DNA of 15,645 bases from an uncultured Dorea sp. (GCA_910577685.1 CAJTOH010000062.1:1-15645), one strand, 5' to 3'. Counted from the stretch's first letter, positions 6,807 to 13,915 are shown. Numbers and translations are program-made. Notes: generated by a model from the sequence alone, not told the origin.

Positions 6807-7502
6807 ATGGCGGAGAAGGATAAAGGTTTCAGATTGGAAGAGATAGCATATATCCATACGGATTTTCCGGCAAAATTCGGGATTCCCAGACAGAGCGGGC
6901 TTGCGGATACGAAGGCCGAGATCGTATTTGCGCCGAAATACCGCAGCCCGGACGCGTGTAAGGGATTGGAGGAATTTTCTCATCTATGGCTGATCTGGGG
7001 GTTCTCCGGGGCAGTGAGAGAGAAGTGGAGCCCTACCGTAAGGCCGCCGAGGCTTGGAGGGAATAAACGGGTGGGGGTGTTTGCCAGCCGTTCCCCTTTC
7101 CGTCCTAATCCGGTGGGGCTGTCCTGCGTGGCGTTGGAAAGGCTGGAGAAGCGGGAGGGGAAAGGGATTGTCCTCCATGTCCGGGGGGCGGATCTGATGG
7201 ATGGGACGCCCATTTACGATATCAAGCCGTATCTGCCCTATGTGGACTGCCGCCGGGAGGCTTCGGGCGGATTTGCAGAGCGGATGAAGGGGTATGGGCT
7301 TCAAGTGGAGATCCCGTCCGTGTGGTTGGAGATGATTCCAAAGGAACACCGGGAGATTCTGGCGCAGGTACTGTCGCAGGATCCAAGACCCTCTTATCAG
7401 GATGATCCCCGGCGTGTCTACGGGATGGAATACGCCGGGATGGAGGTGCGTTTTCAGGTACAGGGAAATATACTGCGGGTATGCGAGATAGAATGTAGAT
7501 AG
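6807..7502 (+). CDS. trmO: tRNA (adenine37-N6)-methyltransferase TrmO/TsaA
   Basis: TrmO methylates N6 of t6A37 in certain tRNAs (m6t6A) with S-adenosylmethionine. The 231-residue protein carries the family signatures: EFSHLWLIWGF (56-66), RPPRLGGNKRVGVF (79-92), the hallmark RSPFRPNPVGLS (95-106) and GADLMDGTPIYDIKPY (127-142). The C-terminal element DPRPSYQ..PRRVYGM (192-207) is also typical of the longer TrmO form. The start has GGATGGAG (6794-6801) upstream. It sits downstream of nfo with a 30-bp gap, so co-transcription is likely though the two functions are unrelated. No T-tract terminator was found after it; the next 79 bp lead into the copper promoter. Confidence 0.94.
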   Translation: MAEKDKGFRLEEIAYIHTDFPAKFGIPRQSGLADTKAEIVFAPKYRSPDACKGLEEFSHLWLIWGFSGAVREKWSPTVRPPRLGGNKRVGVFASRSPFRPNPVGLSCVALERLEKREGKGIVLHVRGADLMDGTPIYDIKPYLPYVDCRREASGGFAERMKGYGLQVEIPSVWLEMIPKEHREILAQVLSQDPRPSYQDDPRRVYGMEYAGMEVRFQVQGNILRVCEIECR

Positions 7503-7581
7503 GAGAGGGGCAGGGGCTGGCCGGTTACTGTTCACACGCCACTATTCCGCAAAGAATTTCTTAAAATCCGAAAATCACCCC

Positions 7582-7610
7582 TTGCATTATACCCTGTGGG
7601 GGTATATAAT
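7582..7610 (+). promoter_or_regulatory. Copper operon promoter overlapped by a CsoR-type operator
   Basis: A perfect -10 TATAAT (7605-7610) and a weak -35 TTGCAT (7582-7587) are 17 bp apart. Between them lies the palindrome TATACCC-N5-GGGTATA (7588-7606), whose right arm overlaps the -10. This matches the established form of CsoR operators (ATACCC...GGGTAT with a G/C-rich centre). Apo-CsoR bound here would block RNA polymerase, and Cu(I) binding should release it. csoR is therefore probably autoregulated and controls copA. Confidence 0.85.
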
Positions 7611-7635
7611 ATATTTGGAAATGAGGTGCATGCAT

Positions 7636-7938
7636 ATGGATGAAAGGCAGGAATGCTGCCATAAGACAAAGGAACGCTCAGAGAAAGAATATAAGGATCT
7701 TCAAAACCGTTTAAGCCGGATTGAAGGGCAGGTAAGGGGACTGAAGAAGATGGTGGAGAACGGCGCATACTGCCCGGATATCCTGATTCAGGTATCGGCA
7801 GTTAATGCGGCCCTCAACAGCTTCAACAGGGTTCTGCTTGCGAACCATATCCGAACCTGCGTGACGGAGGATATCCGGGAGGGGAAGGAAGAGACGGTGG
7901 ATGAACTGGTAGCGGTCCTGCAGAAGCTCATGAGGTGA
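7636..7938 (+). CDS. csoR: CsoR-family copper-sensing transcriptional repressor
   Basis: This 100-residue all-helical repressor matches the CsoR/RcnR family. It has the signature NRLSRIEGQVRGLKKMVE (24-41) and the Cu(I) ligand set Cys-His-Cys: Cys46 (AYCPDIL), His71 and Cys75 (ANHIRTC). Tyr45 before the first cysteine also matches Cu(I) CsoR. This pattern separates it from nickel (RcnR) and sulfide (CstR) relatives. An N-terminal ECCH cluster (6-9) is an extra possible metal contact. The ATG at 7636 is preferred: GAGGTG (7623-7628) lies upstream and a longer frame would start inside the promoter. In-frame ATGs at 7621 and 7630 are less likely. It leads the copper operon, with copA 43 bp downstream. 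Confidence 0.94.
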   Translation: MDERQECCHKTKERSEKEYKDLQNRLSRIEGQVRGLKKMVENGAYCPDILIQVSAVNAALNSFNRVLLANHIRTCVTEDIREGKEETVDELVAVLQKLMR

Positions 7939-7954
7939 TACCCTCGTATGGTAT
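7938..7954. promoter_or_regulatory. Second CsoR-operator-like palindrome between csoR and copA
   Basis: ATACCCTCGTATGGTAT keeps the geometry of the main operator core: ATACC-N7-GGTAT in both, with ATACCCT identical. It starts on the last base of the csoR stop codon, 28 bp before copA. As RNA it could also form a weak 5-bp hairpin followed by five Ts (7954-7958). Either a second CsoR site or a weak attenuator is possible. Confidence 0.45.
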
Positions 7955-7981
7955 TTTTGTATTAAGAATGGAGGACGATAT

Positions 7982-10573
7982 ATGGAGCAATATACGGTGA
8001 CAGGCATGAGCTGCGCGGCCTGCAGCGCCCGCGTGGAAAAGGCAGTTTCTAAACTGGACGGCGTGACTTCCTGTTCGGTGAGCCTTCTGACCAATTCTAT
8101 GGGAGTGGAAGGGGACGTTCCCGCCGCGAAGATTATCGAAGCCGTTGAGGAGGCGGGATACGGGGCCGCCCGGAAGCAGGCGGGAAGATCGGATGAATCG
8201 CAGGCGGACGGGACGGCGGACGAGGGGATGCTGAAGGATGTGGAGACACCCGTGTTAAAGCGCAGGCTTACGGCCTCCCTCGCTTTCCTGACGCCCCTGA
8301 TGTATGTTTCCATGGGGCATATGATGTGGAACTGGCCCGTACCCGGGTTCCTTGCGGGTAACCATGTGGCTATGGGGCTGATACAATTACTGCTTACAAC
8401 GGCGGTGCTTGTGGTCAACCAGAAGTTTTTTATCAGCGGGTTTAGAAGCCTTTGGCACCGTGCGCCGAATATGGATACGCTGGTGGCGCTGGGGGCGGGG
8501 GCGTCCTACGTGTACAGTACCTATGCGCTGTTTGCCATGACGGACGCCCAGATGCATATGGACATGGATCGGGTCATGTCAATGATGCATGAGTTCTATT
8601 TCGAGTCTGCCGCCATGATCCTGACGCTGATTACGGTGGGGAAGATGCTGGAGGCGCGTTCTAAGGGAAGGACCACGGACGCCCTTAAGAGCCTGATGAA
8701 GCTGGCTCCGAAGACGGCGGTTGTCATACGCGACGGTATGGAACAAGAGGTCCCTGTCCGGCAGGTAAAAAAGGGCGACGTATTCGTGGTAAGGCCGGGA
8801 GAGAATATCCCGGTGGACGCGGTAGTGTTGGAAGGGAACAGCGCGGTAAATGAGTCCGCCCTGACCGGGGAGAGTATTCCCGTGGATAAGGAGGCGGGGA
8901 GCCAGGTGTCCGCCGCAACGCTGAACCAGTCGGGGTTCCTTAAGTGCGAGGCCACCAGAGTCGGGGAGGACACCACGCTTTCGCAGATTATCCGGATGGT
9001 CAGCGATGCGGCGGCTACGAAGGCGCCGATCGCAAAGATTGCAGACAGGGTATCCGGGGTGTTTGTACCTGCAGTCATCGTTATTGCCGCGGTTACGGTT
9101 CTGGTTTGGCTTCTTGCAGGCCGGGAGATCGGATTCGCATTAGCCCGGGGTATTTCCGTGCTGGTGATTAGCTGCCCGTGCGCCCTTGGTCTGGCGACGC
9201 CGGTCGCTATCATGGTGGGCAACGGGATGGGCGCGAAGAACGGGATCATGTTCAAGACGGCCGTTTCTTTGGAGGAGGCGGGGAAGATGCAGATCGTCGC
9301 CTTAGATAAGACGGGGACGATCACCAGCGGCGAACCCAAGGTCACGGATATAGTTCCCGTTTTGGATTTTGCGGGGAAGGGTGATTCGTATCCTGCGGCG
9401 GAAGAGGAATTGCTTGGGCTTGCGTATGCCTTAGAGAAAAAAAGCGAACATCCTCTGGCGAAAGCCATTCTTGAGCTGGCTAAGGAGAGTGGGATTGACG
9501 GCTCTGATTTCGAGGTGTCTGATTTTCAGGCGGTGCCGGGCAACGGGCTTAGGGGCGTTCGAAACGGCGACCTGCTGACCGGAGGGAACCTGTCTTTTAT
9601 CAGCGAGAGCGCAGAGGTGCCGGAGGAGATGAAGCAGAAGGCCGCCGAGCTTTCCGAGGAAGGCAAGACTCCGCTGTTCTTCGGGAAAAACGGACGCCTT
9701 ATGGGCATTATTGCCGTGGCGGATGTGATTAAGGAGGACAGCCCGAAAGCTGTTTCCGAGCTGCAGAACATGGGAATCCATGTAGTCATGCTGACCGGGG
9801 ATAACGAGAGGACCGCCAAGGCAATCGGGCGGCAGGCAGGGGTCGACGAGGTGATCGCCGGCGTCCTACCGGATGGGAAGGAGCAGGTGATCCGGCGTCT
9901 GAAAGAAAAAGGCAGGACGGCGATGGTTGGCGACGGTATCAATGATGCGCCGGCCCTTACGAGAGCCGATATCGGTATTGCGATCGGAGCCGGCACGGAT
10001 ATCGCCATCGACGCGGCCGACGTTGTTCTGATGAAGAGCCGTTTAAGCGACGTCCCGGCCGCGATCCGCCTAAGCCGGGCGACCCTTCGCAATATCCATG
10101 AGAATCTGTTCTGGGCATTTTTCTATAATGTAATCGGAATCCCTCTGGCGGCGGGGGTATGGTATCCCTTGTTTGGATGGAAGCTGAATCCGATGTTTGG
10201 CGCGGCTGCTATGAGCCTTTCCAGCTTCTGCGTGGTGACGAACGCTTTAAGGCTTAACTGGTTCCGGATGCACGACGGGTCGCGGGACAGGAGATTGAAT
10301 AACCGGGCTTTGGAGAGCGGTAAGGAGCAGGAAAAAAGAGAAGAAAAAAAGGAGGAAACAAAGATGACTAAGACAATGAAAATCGAGGGTATGATGTGCG
10401 GACACTGTGAGGCGAGGGTAAAGAAGTGCTTAGAAGCGCTTGCGCAGGTGGACGAAGCGGCGGTAAGCCATGAGGCGGGGACGGCGGTAGTGACGCTTAA
10501 TACCGACGTTTCGGACGACGTGCTGAAAAAGACGGTAGAAGATCAGGATTATCGGGTAACAGGAATCGAATAA
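7982..10573 (+). CDS. copA: Cu(I)-exporting P1B-type ATPase with N- and C-terminal metal-binding domains
   Basis: This 863-residue pump uses ATP to export Cu(I) across the membrane. An N-terminal HMA domain has GMSCAAC (Cys11, Cys14). Then come membrane helices with a Met/His-rich outer loop (about 191-203), the actuator TGES (295-298), CPC (398-400), phosphorylation site DKTGT (442-446), the nucleotide-domain HP (490-491), TGDN (605-608) and GDGIND (650-655). Tyr715-Asn716 and MSLSS (744-748) complete the Cu(I) P1B-1 signature. Unusually, a charged linker (780-794) joins a second HMA domain (795-863, GMMCGHC). GGAGG (7970-7974) precedes the ATG. The gene is in the csoR operon. The linker DNA carries signals for alternative products (see 10345-10371). 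Confidence 0.96.
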   Translation: MEQYTVTGMSCAACSARVEKAVSKLDGVTSCSVSLLTNSMGVEGDVPAAKIIEAVEEAGYGAARKQAGRSDESQADGTADEGMLKDVETPVLKRRLTASLAFLTPLMYVSMGHMMWNWPVPGFLAGNHVAMGLIQLLLTTAVLVVNQKFFISGFRSLWHRAPNMDTLVALGAGASYVYSTYALFAMTDAQMHMDMDRVMSMMHEFYFESAAMILTLITVGKMLEARSKGRTTDALKSLMKLAPKTAVVIRDGMEQEVPVRQVKKGDVFVVRPGENIPVDAVVLEGNSAVNESALTGESIPVDKEAGSQVSAATLNQSGFLKCEATRVGEDTTLSQIIRMVSDAAATKAPIAKIADRVSGVFVPAVIVIAAVTVLVWLLAGREIGFALARGISVLVISCPCALGLATPVAIMVGNGMGAKNGIMFKTAVSLEEAGKMQIVALDKTGTITSGEPKVTDIVPVLDFAGKGDSYPAAEEELLGLAYALEKKSEHPLAKAILELAKESGIDGSDFEVSDFQAVPGNGLRGVRNGDLLTGGNLSFISESAEVPEEMKQKAAELSEEGKTPLFFGKNGRLMGIIAVADVIKEDSPKAVSELQNMGIHVVMLTGDNERTAKAIGRQAGVDEVIAGVLPDGKEQVIRRLKEKGRTAMVGDGINDAPALTRADIGIAIGAGTDIAIDAADVVLMKSRLSDVPAAIRLSRATLRNIHENLFWAFFYNVIGIPLAAGVWYPLFGWKLNPMFGAAAMSLSSFCVVTNALRLNWFRMHDGSRDRRLNNRALESGKEQEKREEKKEETKMTKTMKIEGMMCGHCEARVKKCLEALAQVDEAAVSHEAGTAVVTLNTDVSDDVLKKTVEDQDYRVTGIE
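10345..10371 (+). promoter_or_regulatory. Possible recoding and internal-start site at the copA/copZ junction
   Basis: The sequence A-AAA-AAG (10345-10351) sits exactly in the zero frame, matching the -1 slippery heptamer of E. coli dnaX. A strong Shine-Dalgarno AAAGGAGG (10348-10355) overlaps it, and an in-frame ATG follows 8 nt later (10364). After a -1 slip, six more codons lead to a TAA at 10369-10371, five bases beyond the start of that ATG. This is read directly from the bases; use by ribosomes is inference. Confidence 0.5.
10364..10573 (+). CDS. CopZ-like copper chaperone, possible internal translation product of copA
   Basis: The last 69 codons of copA form a complete HMA (ferredoxin-like) domain starting MTKTMKIEGMMCGHC, with the CxxC Cu(I) site at Cys12 and Cys15 of this product. 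The in-frame ATG has an ideal Shine-Dalgarno AAAGGAGG (10348-10355) at 8-nt spacing, as good as any gene start in this window. The size and sequence are those of a free CopZ chaperone, which hands Cu(I) to CopA and CsoR in other Firmicutes. It could be made both as the CopA tail and as a separate protein. The domain assignment is firm; separate translation is inferred. Confidence 0.55.
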   Translation: MTKTMKIEGMMCGHCEARVKKCLEALAQVDEAAVSHEAGTAVVTLNTDVSDDVLKKTVEDQDYRVTGIE

Positions 10574-10580
10574 GAGGGTA

Positions 10581-11105
10581 ATGGATAAGGATATGGAGTT
10601 TATAACGGCATCGCAGGAGCACCTTGACAGGATGTGCGAGATTACGGAACAGGCAAAGAGCCAGCTTCGGGGGCTTGGGCTTGACCAGTGGCAGAAGGGA
10701 TATCCAAGCCGCGAGGTGTGGCTCTCGGACATTCGGGAAGGCTGTACCTATCTGGCGATGGAAGACGGTGAGCTTCTGGGGATGTTTGCATTCCAGACGG
10801 CCCCGGACCCATCATACGGCGTGATCGACGGTAAATGGCTGACCGACGGCAGGTATGCGTCCCTGCACAGGGTATGCGTTGCCGACGGGCGCAAGGGGAA
10901 GGGCGTTGCGGGCAGGATGTTCGCATACGGGTTTGAGTTAGCCAAGAGGGCAGGTTTCCCGGCAGTCAGGATCGACACCCATCCGGGAAACATCCCCATG
11001 CAGAGGGCATTGGAGAAAGCCGGTTTTACGGCCTGCGGGAAGATCCGGCTGGTTGGCGGATGTGAAGACGGCGACCTGCGGGTCGGATTTGAGAAGATAC
11101 TGTAA
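10581..11105 (+). CDS. GNAT-family N-acetyltransferase
   Basis: This 174-residue GNAT enzyme transfers an acetyl group from acetyl-CoA to an unknown amine. Motif A (VCVADGRKGKGVAGRM, 98-113) contains the acetyl-CoA pyrophosphate loop R-K-G-K-G-V-A. Motif B (NIPMQRALEKAGF, 137-149) is the usual C-terminal helix with its GF ending. The substrate is not predictable. The gene begins 7 bp after copA stops, so it is in the copper operon and may be translationally coupled. The Shine-Dalgarno AGAGGG (10573-10578) is only 2 nt from the first ATG. A second in-frame ATG (10593, MEFITAS) matches where relatives usually begin, so the start is uncertain by four residues. A role in copper handling is not established. 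Confidence 0.88.
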   Translation: MDKDMEFITASQEHLDRMCEITEQAKSQLRGLGLDQWQKGYPSREVWLSDIREGCTYLAMEDGELLGMFAFQTAPDPSYGVIDGKWLTDGRYASLHRVCVADGRKGKGVAGRMFAYGFELAKRAGFPAVRIDTHPGNIPMQRALEKAGFTACGKIRLVGGCEDGDLRVGFEKIL

Positions 11106-11188
11106 CGGTGACGCAGGATTTTATGAGTTATCGGTCACGGAGCGGTAATTGTTAAGAAGAAAGTTTTAAGAAGAAAAGCAGGTAAGGC

Positions 11189-11218
11189 TTGCTGACATTC
11201 CGGTATTTGGTATATAAT
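11189..11218 (+). promoter_or_regulatory. Promoter for the ParB-like/BMP gene
   Basis: A perfect -10 TATAAT (11213-11218) follows either TTGCTG (11189-11194, spacer 18) or the better-matching CTGACA (11192-11197, spacer 15). It lies 46 bp before the ATG. The 158-bp gap from 11106 holds nothing else recognisable and no T-tract terminator, so read-through from the copper operon is possible. Confidence 0.5.
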
Positions 11219-11263
11219 AGGCTGGAATGTAAGCAAGTCTTAATTGATTTTAAGGAGGAAATT

Positions 11264-13174
11264 ATGTCATTGACCGATTATGCGAAGGCATATAAGCTTG
11301 GAAAGAAAAACTACCAGTCCCGGATGCTTCATGGGGAACTGCCCACCTTGGAGGTGTTGGACGATATTATTCCCACAAAGGGGACGTTTTCAGAGGTGCC
11401 GTTAGGATTGGTGCAGATTCCGATCGACCAGATTGTGGGGACTAAGACCGGCGGGAGAAGCAATGCGTTTGCGGCGAACTTCATGCCGATTCTAAAAGAG
11501 ACGTCCGAATTCGCGATGAAATGGGCGAAGCTCAGCAGCAGCCACGAGAAGGAAGGGATCCGCGAACCTATCAAGGCCTATGAATATATGAACAAATTCT
11601 ACGTTTTGGAGGGGAATAAACGCGTCAGCGTCATGAAATACTACGGGGTGGTGTCCGTTCCCGGCACCGTGACGCGGATTGTGCCGAAACGAACCAATGA
11701 TAAGGAGAATAAGATTTATTTTGAATTTTTAGACTTCTATGAACTTACGAAGATTAATTATATCTGGTTTTCCGAGGAAGGGAGTTTTAAGAAACTGATC
11801 GAGGCCGTAGGGAAAGAGCAGGACGAGGAATGGGACGACGACGAGCGTTTGGAGTTCAGCTCTATTTACCGGAGATTTATGGCGGAATATACCGCGCAGG
11901 ATAAAGGAAAGATGTCGGTTACCGTAGGGGACGCGTTCCTTGCCTTCATCAAGCTGTACGGCTATAAAGAGATTGACGATATGACTACGAAGGAGCTGAA
12001 AGAGCTGGTGGAGAAGTCATGGGAGGAATTCTCCCTTCTGGAGGAGGACGACGACGTGGATCTTAAGATGGATCCCAACACGGAGAAAAAGTCGCTGCTC
12101 AGCCTTCTTCTGCCTTTCGGGCTTTCAAGGCTCAAGGTGGCGTTTATCTATGAGAAGACGCCGGGATCGTCCGCGTGGACGTATGCCCATGAGCTGGGCC
12201 GGCTCCATCTGGAACAGACCTTCCCGGAGGAAGTCAGCACGGTATATTACGAGAATGTGACTCTGGATAATGTGGAGGAGTGCATCGACGAGGCCATTGC
12301 GGACAGGTGCAATATTATATTTACTACGACGCCTTCATTTGTACAGGCAAGCGTGAAAGCGGCGATCGCAAATCCGGACGTGCGTATTCTGAACTGTTCG
12401 GTCAATACCTCCCACCGGTATATTCGTACTTACTATGCCCGTATGCATGAGGCAAAATTCCTCATGGGCGCCATTGCGGGGGCAATGGCCGGCCGCAACC
12501 GGGTGGCGTATATTGCAGACTATCCGATCTATGGTTCCATCGCCAATATCAACGCATTTGCGCTGGGGGCGAAGATGATCAACCCGAGGGCGCAGGTCTT
12601 TTTGGAGTGGACCGCTAAAAAAGATACGGACGTTATGGAAAATGTTCTGAAAAAGCAGGTGGATTGTATTTCCGGAAAAGATATGGTCATCCCTGAAGAG
12701 GGTTCACGGTTTTTCGGGATCTACCATCTTGAGGGGGAGATTGCAAGGAACCTTGCCATGCCGCTGTGGCACTGGGGGAAGTTCTACGAGCAGATGATCC
12801 GTACGATCATGGACGGCACATGGAAATACGACGACGACCCGTCCTCGAAGAAGGCCATCAATTACTGGTGGGGGATGTCTGCGGGCGTGGTGGATGTGGT
12901 GTGTTCCCAGAATCTTCCCATCGGGACGAAGAGGCTTATCGAGGTGCTGAGGGAGACGATTGTTTCCGGACAGTTCAACCCATTTTCCGGCATCCTGTAT
13001 TCCCAGGAAGGAATTGTACAGGACGACCCGTCGAAGGTTTTGTCGCCGGAGGAGATCGTCACCATGGACTGGCTGGCGGAGAATATAATCGGAAGCATCC
13101 CCAAAGAAGAGGAGCTTAAAGAACAGTCCAAACCTGTTGTCTCACAGCAGGGAATCGAGAATAAGAAGGGTTAA
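11264..13174 (+). CDS. Cytoplasmic fusion of a ParB/sulfiredoxin-like domain with a BMP (PnrA-type) binding-protein domain
   Basis: The protein has 636 residues from the ATG with a perfect TAAGGAGG (11251-11258); the longer frame begins at a TTG inside the promoter and is rejected. Residues about 45-140 resemble the ParB/Srx N-terminal fold: VPLGLVQIPIDQIVG (45-59), then IREPIKAYEYMNKFYVLEGN (99-118) with the GNKR turn (117-120) where ParB proteins have GxRR/GHRR. A mixed, acidic region follows (about 150-285). Residues about 290-600 match the BMP family (basic membrane protein/PnrA nucleoside-binding lipoproteins): LKVAFIYE (290-297), FTTTPSF (363-369), GAIAGAMAGRNRVAYIAD (412-429), ANINAFALGAKMINP (437-451). 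There is no signal peptide or lipobox, so it should stay in the cytoplasm and cannot be a normal ABC transporter subunit. A sensing role is inferred. Confidence 0.78.
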   Translation: MSLTDYAKAYKLGKKNYQSRMLHGELPTLEVLDDIIPTKGTFSEVPLGLVQIPIDQIVGTKTGGRSNAFAANFMPILKETSEFAMKWAKLSSSHEKEGIREPIKAYEYMNKFYVLEGNKRVSVMKYYGVVSVPGTVTRIVPKRTNDKENKIYFEFLDFYELTKINYIWFSEEGSFKKLIEAVGKEQDEEWDDDERLEFSSIYRRFMAEYTAQDKGKMSVTVGDAFLAFIKLYGYKEIDDMTTKELKELVEKSWEEFSLLEEDDDVDLKMDPNTEKKSLLSLLLPFGLSRLKVAFIYEKTPGSSAWTYAHELGRLHLEQTFPEEVSTVYYENVTLDNVEECIDEAIADRCNIIFTTTPSFVQASVKAAIANPDVRILNCSVNTSHRYIRTYYARMHEAKFLMGAIAGAMAGRNRVAYIADYPIYGSIANINAFALGAKMINPRAQVFLEWTAKKDTDVMENVLKKQVDCISGKDMVIPEEGSRFFGIYHLEGEIARNLAMPLWHWGKFYEQMIRTIMDGTWKYDDDPSSKKAINYWWGMSAGVVDVVCSQNLPIGTKRLIEVLRETIVSGQFNPFSGILYSQEGIVQDDPSKVLSPEEIVTMDWLAENIIGSIPKEEELKEQSKPVVSQQGIENKKG

Positions 13175-13181
13175 TGGATTT

Positions 13182-13799
13182 ATGAAAATACTTGCGATTG
13201 CGGATGAAGAGTCAGCCTATCTGTGGGACTATTTTGAGAAGAGTAAACTTGCGGGGATCGACCTGATCATTTCCTGCGGTGACCTCGACCCGAGATATCT
13301 CTCGTTTTTAGCGACCTTTACATCCGTGCCGATCCTGTACGTACACGGGAACCACGATGAGAAATACCAGCAGATCCCGCCCGACGGGTGTATCTGTATT
13401 GACGACAAGATCTATGTCCACCAAGGCGTCAGGATCCTTGGGCTTGGAGGATCTATGCGTTACCGGCCCGGGGATTACCAGTATACGGAATGGCAGATGA
13501 AGAACAGGGTCAGGAAATTGTGGTTCCAGTTGTTTAAGAACAGGGGGTTTGATATTCTTGTGACCCATGCCCCAGCGTATCAGCTCAATGACGGTATGGA
13601 TCTTCCCCATCAGGGGTTTCAGGTATTCCGGGCGCTTCTTGAGAAGTATAAGCCGAAATTCTTCATCCACGGGCATGTGCATATGTCCTACGGCAGGAAG
13701 CATAAGCGGTATGACGTGTATCAGGAGACCCATGTGATCAATGCGTTTGAACGGTGTGAGATAGATTACGAGCACTTTACTCCGGAAAATGTAATATAA
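13182..13799 (+). CDS. Calcineurin-like metallophosphoesterase
   Basis: This 205-residue enzyme has the metallophosphoesterase motif series: Asp8 (IADEES), GDLD (33-36), GNHDE (56-60), THAP (128-131) and GHVH (164-167). The usual first motif DxH is DxE here (Asp8-Glu-Glu10), so one metal ligand is changed. The rest of the dinuclear site is intact and the protein is probably active on a phosphoester, substrate unknown. The ATG at 13182 is preferred, with AGAAGGG (13164-13170) upstream, because the longer frame adds 15 unconserved residues overlapping the previous gene. It starts 7 bp after the stop of the ParB-like/BMP gene, so the two are almost certainly co-expressed. A three-codon frame (ATG-GAT-TTA-TGA, 13174-13185) bridges the two. 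Confidence 0.88.
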   Translation: MKILAIADEESAYLWDYFEKSKLAGIDLIISCGDLDPRYLSFLATFTSVPILYVHGNHDEKYQQIPPDGCICIDDKIYVHQGVRILGLGGSMRYRPGDYQYTEWQMKNRVRKLWFQLFKNRGFDILVTHAPAYQLNDGMDLPHQGFQVFRALLEKYKPKFFIHGHVHMSYGRKHKRYDVYQETHVINAFERCEIDYEHFTPENVI

Positions 13800-13815
13800 A
13801 TTAAGATTTTTATAC

Positions 13816-13846
13816 TTGACCGTACAGTTACGGGACGGTATATAGT
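13816..13846 (+). promoter_or_regulatory. Promoter for the cardiolipin synthase gene, with small palindromes in the spacer
   Basis: TTGACC (13816-13821, 5 of 6) is followed after 17 bp by TATATA (13839-13844), or after 19 bp by the better TATAGT (13841-13846). The spacer contains CCGTA-N4-TACGG (13820-13824 with 13829-13833) and ACCGT...ACGGT (13819-13823 with 13835-13839). These could be an operator, but no regulator is suggested. Confidence 0.6.
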
Positions 13847-13915
13847 AGTGAGTATGGGTAAAAGGTAATTAAAACTCTCGGAGAGGGTATGTTCGGAGGA
13901 AAGGGAAAGTAAGAG

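Noticed and set aside
7503..7560. GC-rich GGGGCTGGCC stretch after trmO as a terminator.
   Set aside because: No stable stem followed by a T tract could be drawn.
7582..7635. Longer csoR frame starting at TTG 7582.
   Set aside because: That start overlaps the -35 box and the operator, upstream of the expected transcription start.
13889..13912. Seven-codon frame (MFGGKGK) upstream of cls as a leader peptide.
   Set aside because: No regulatory codon run or attenuator hairpin; it probably arises by chance from the purine-rich ribosome binding region.
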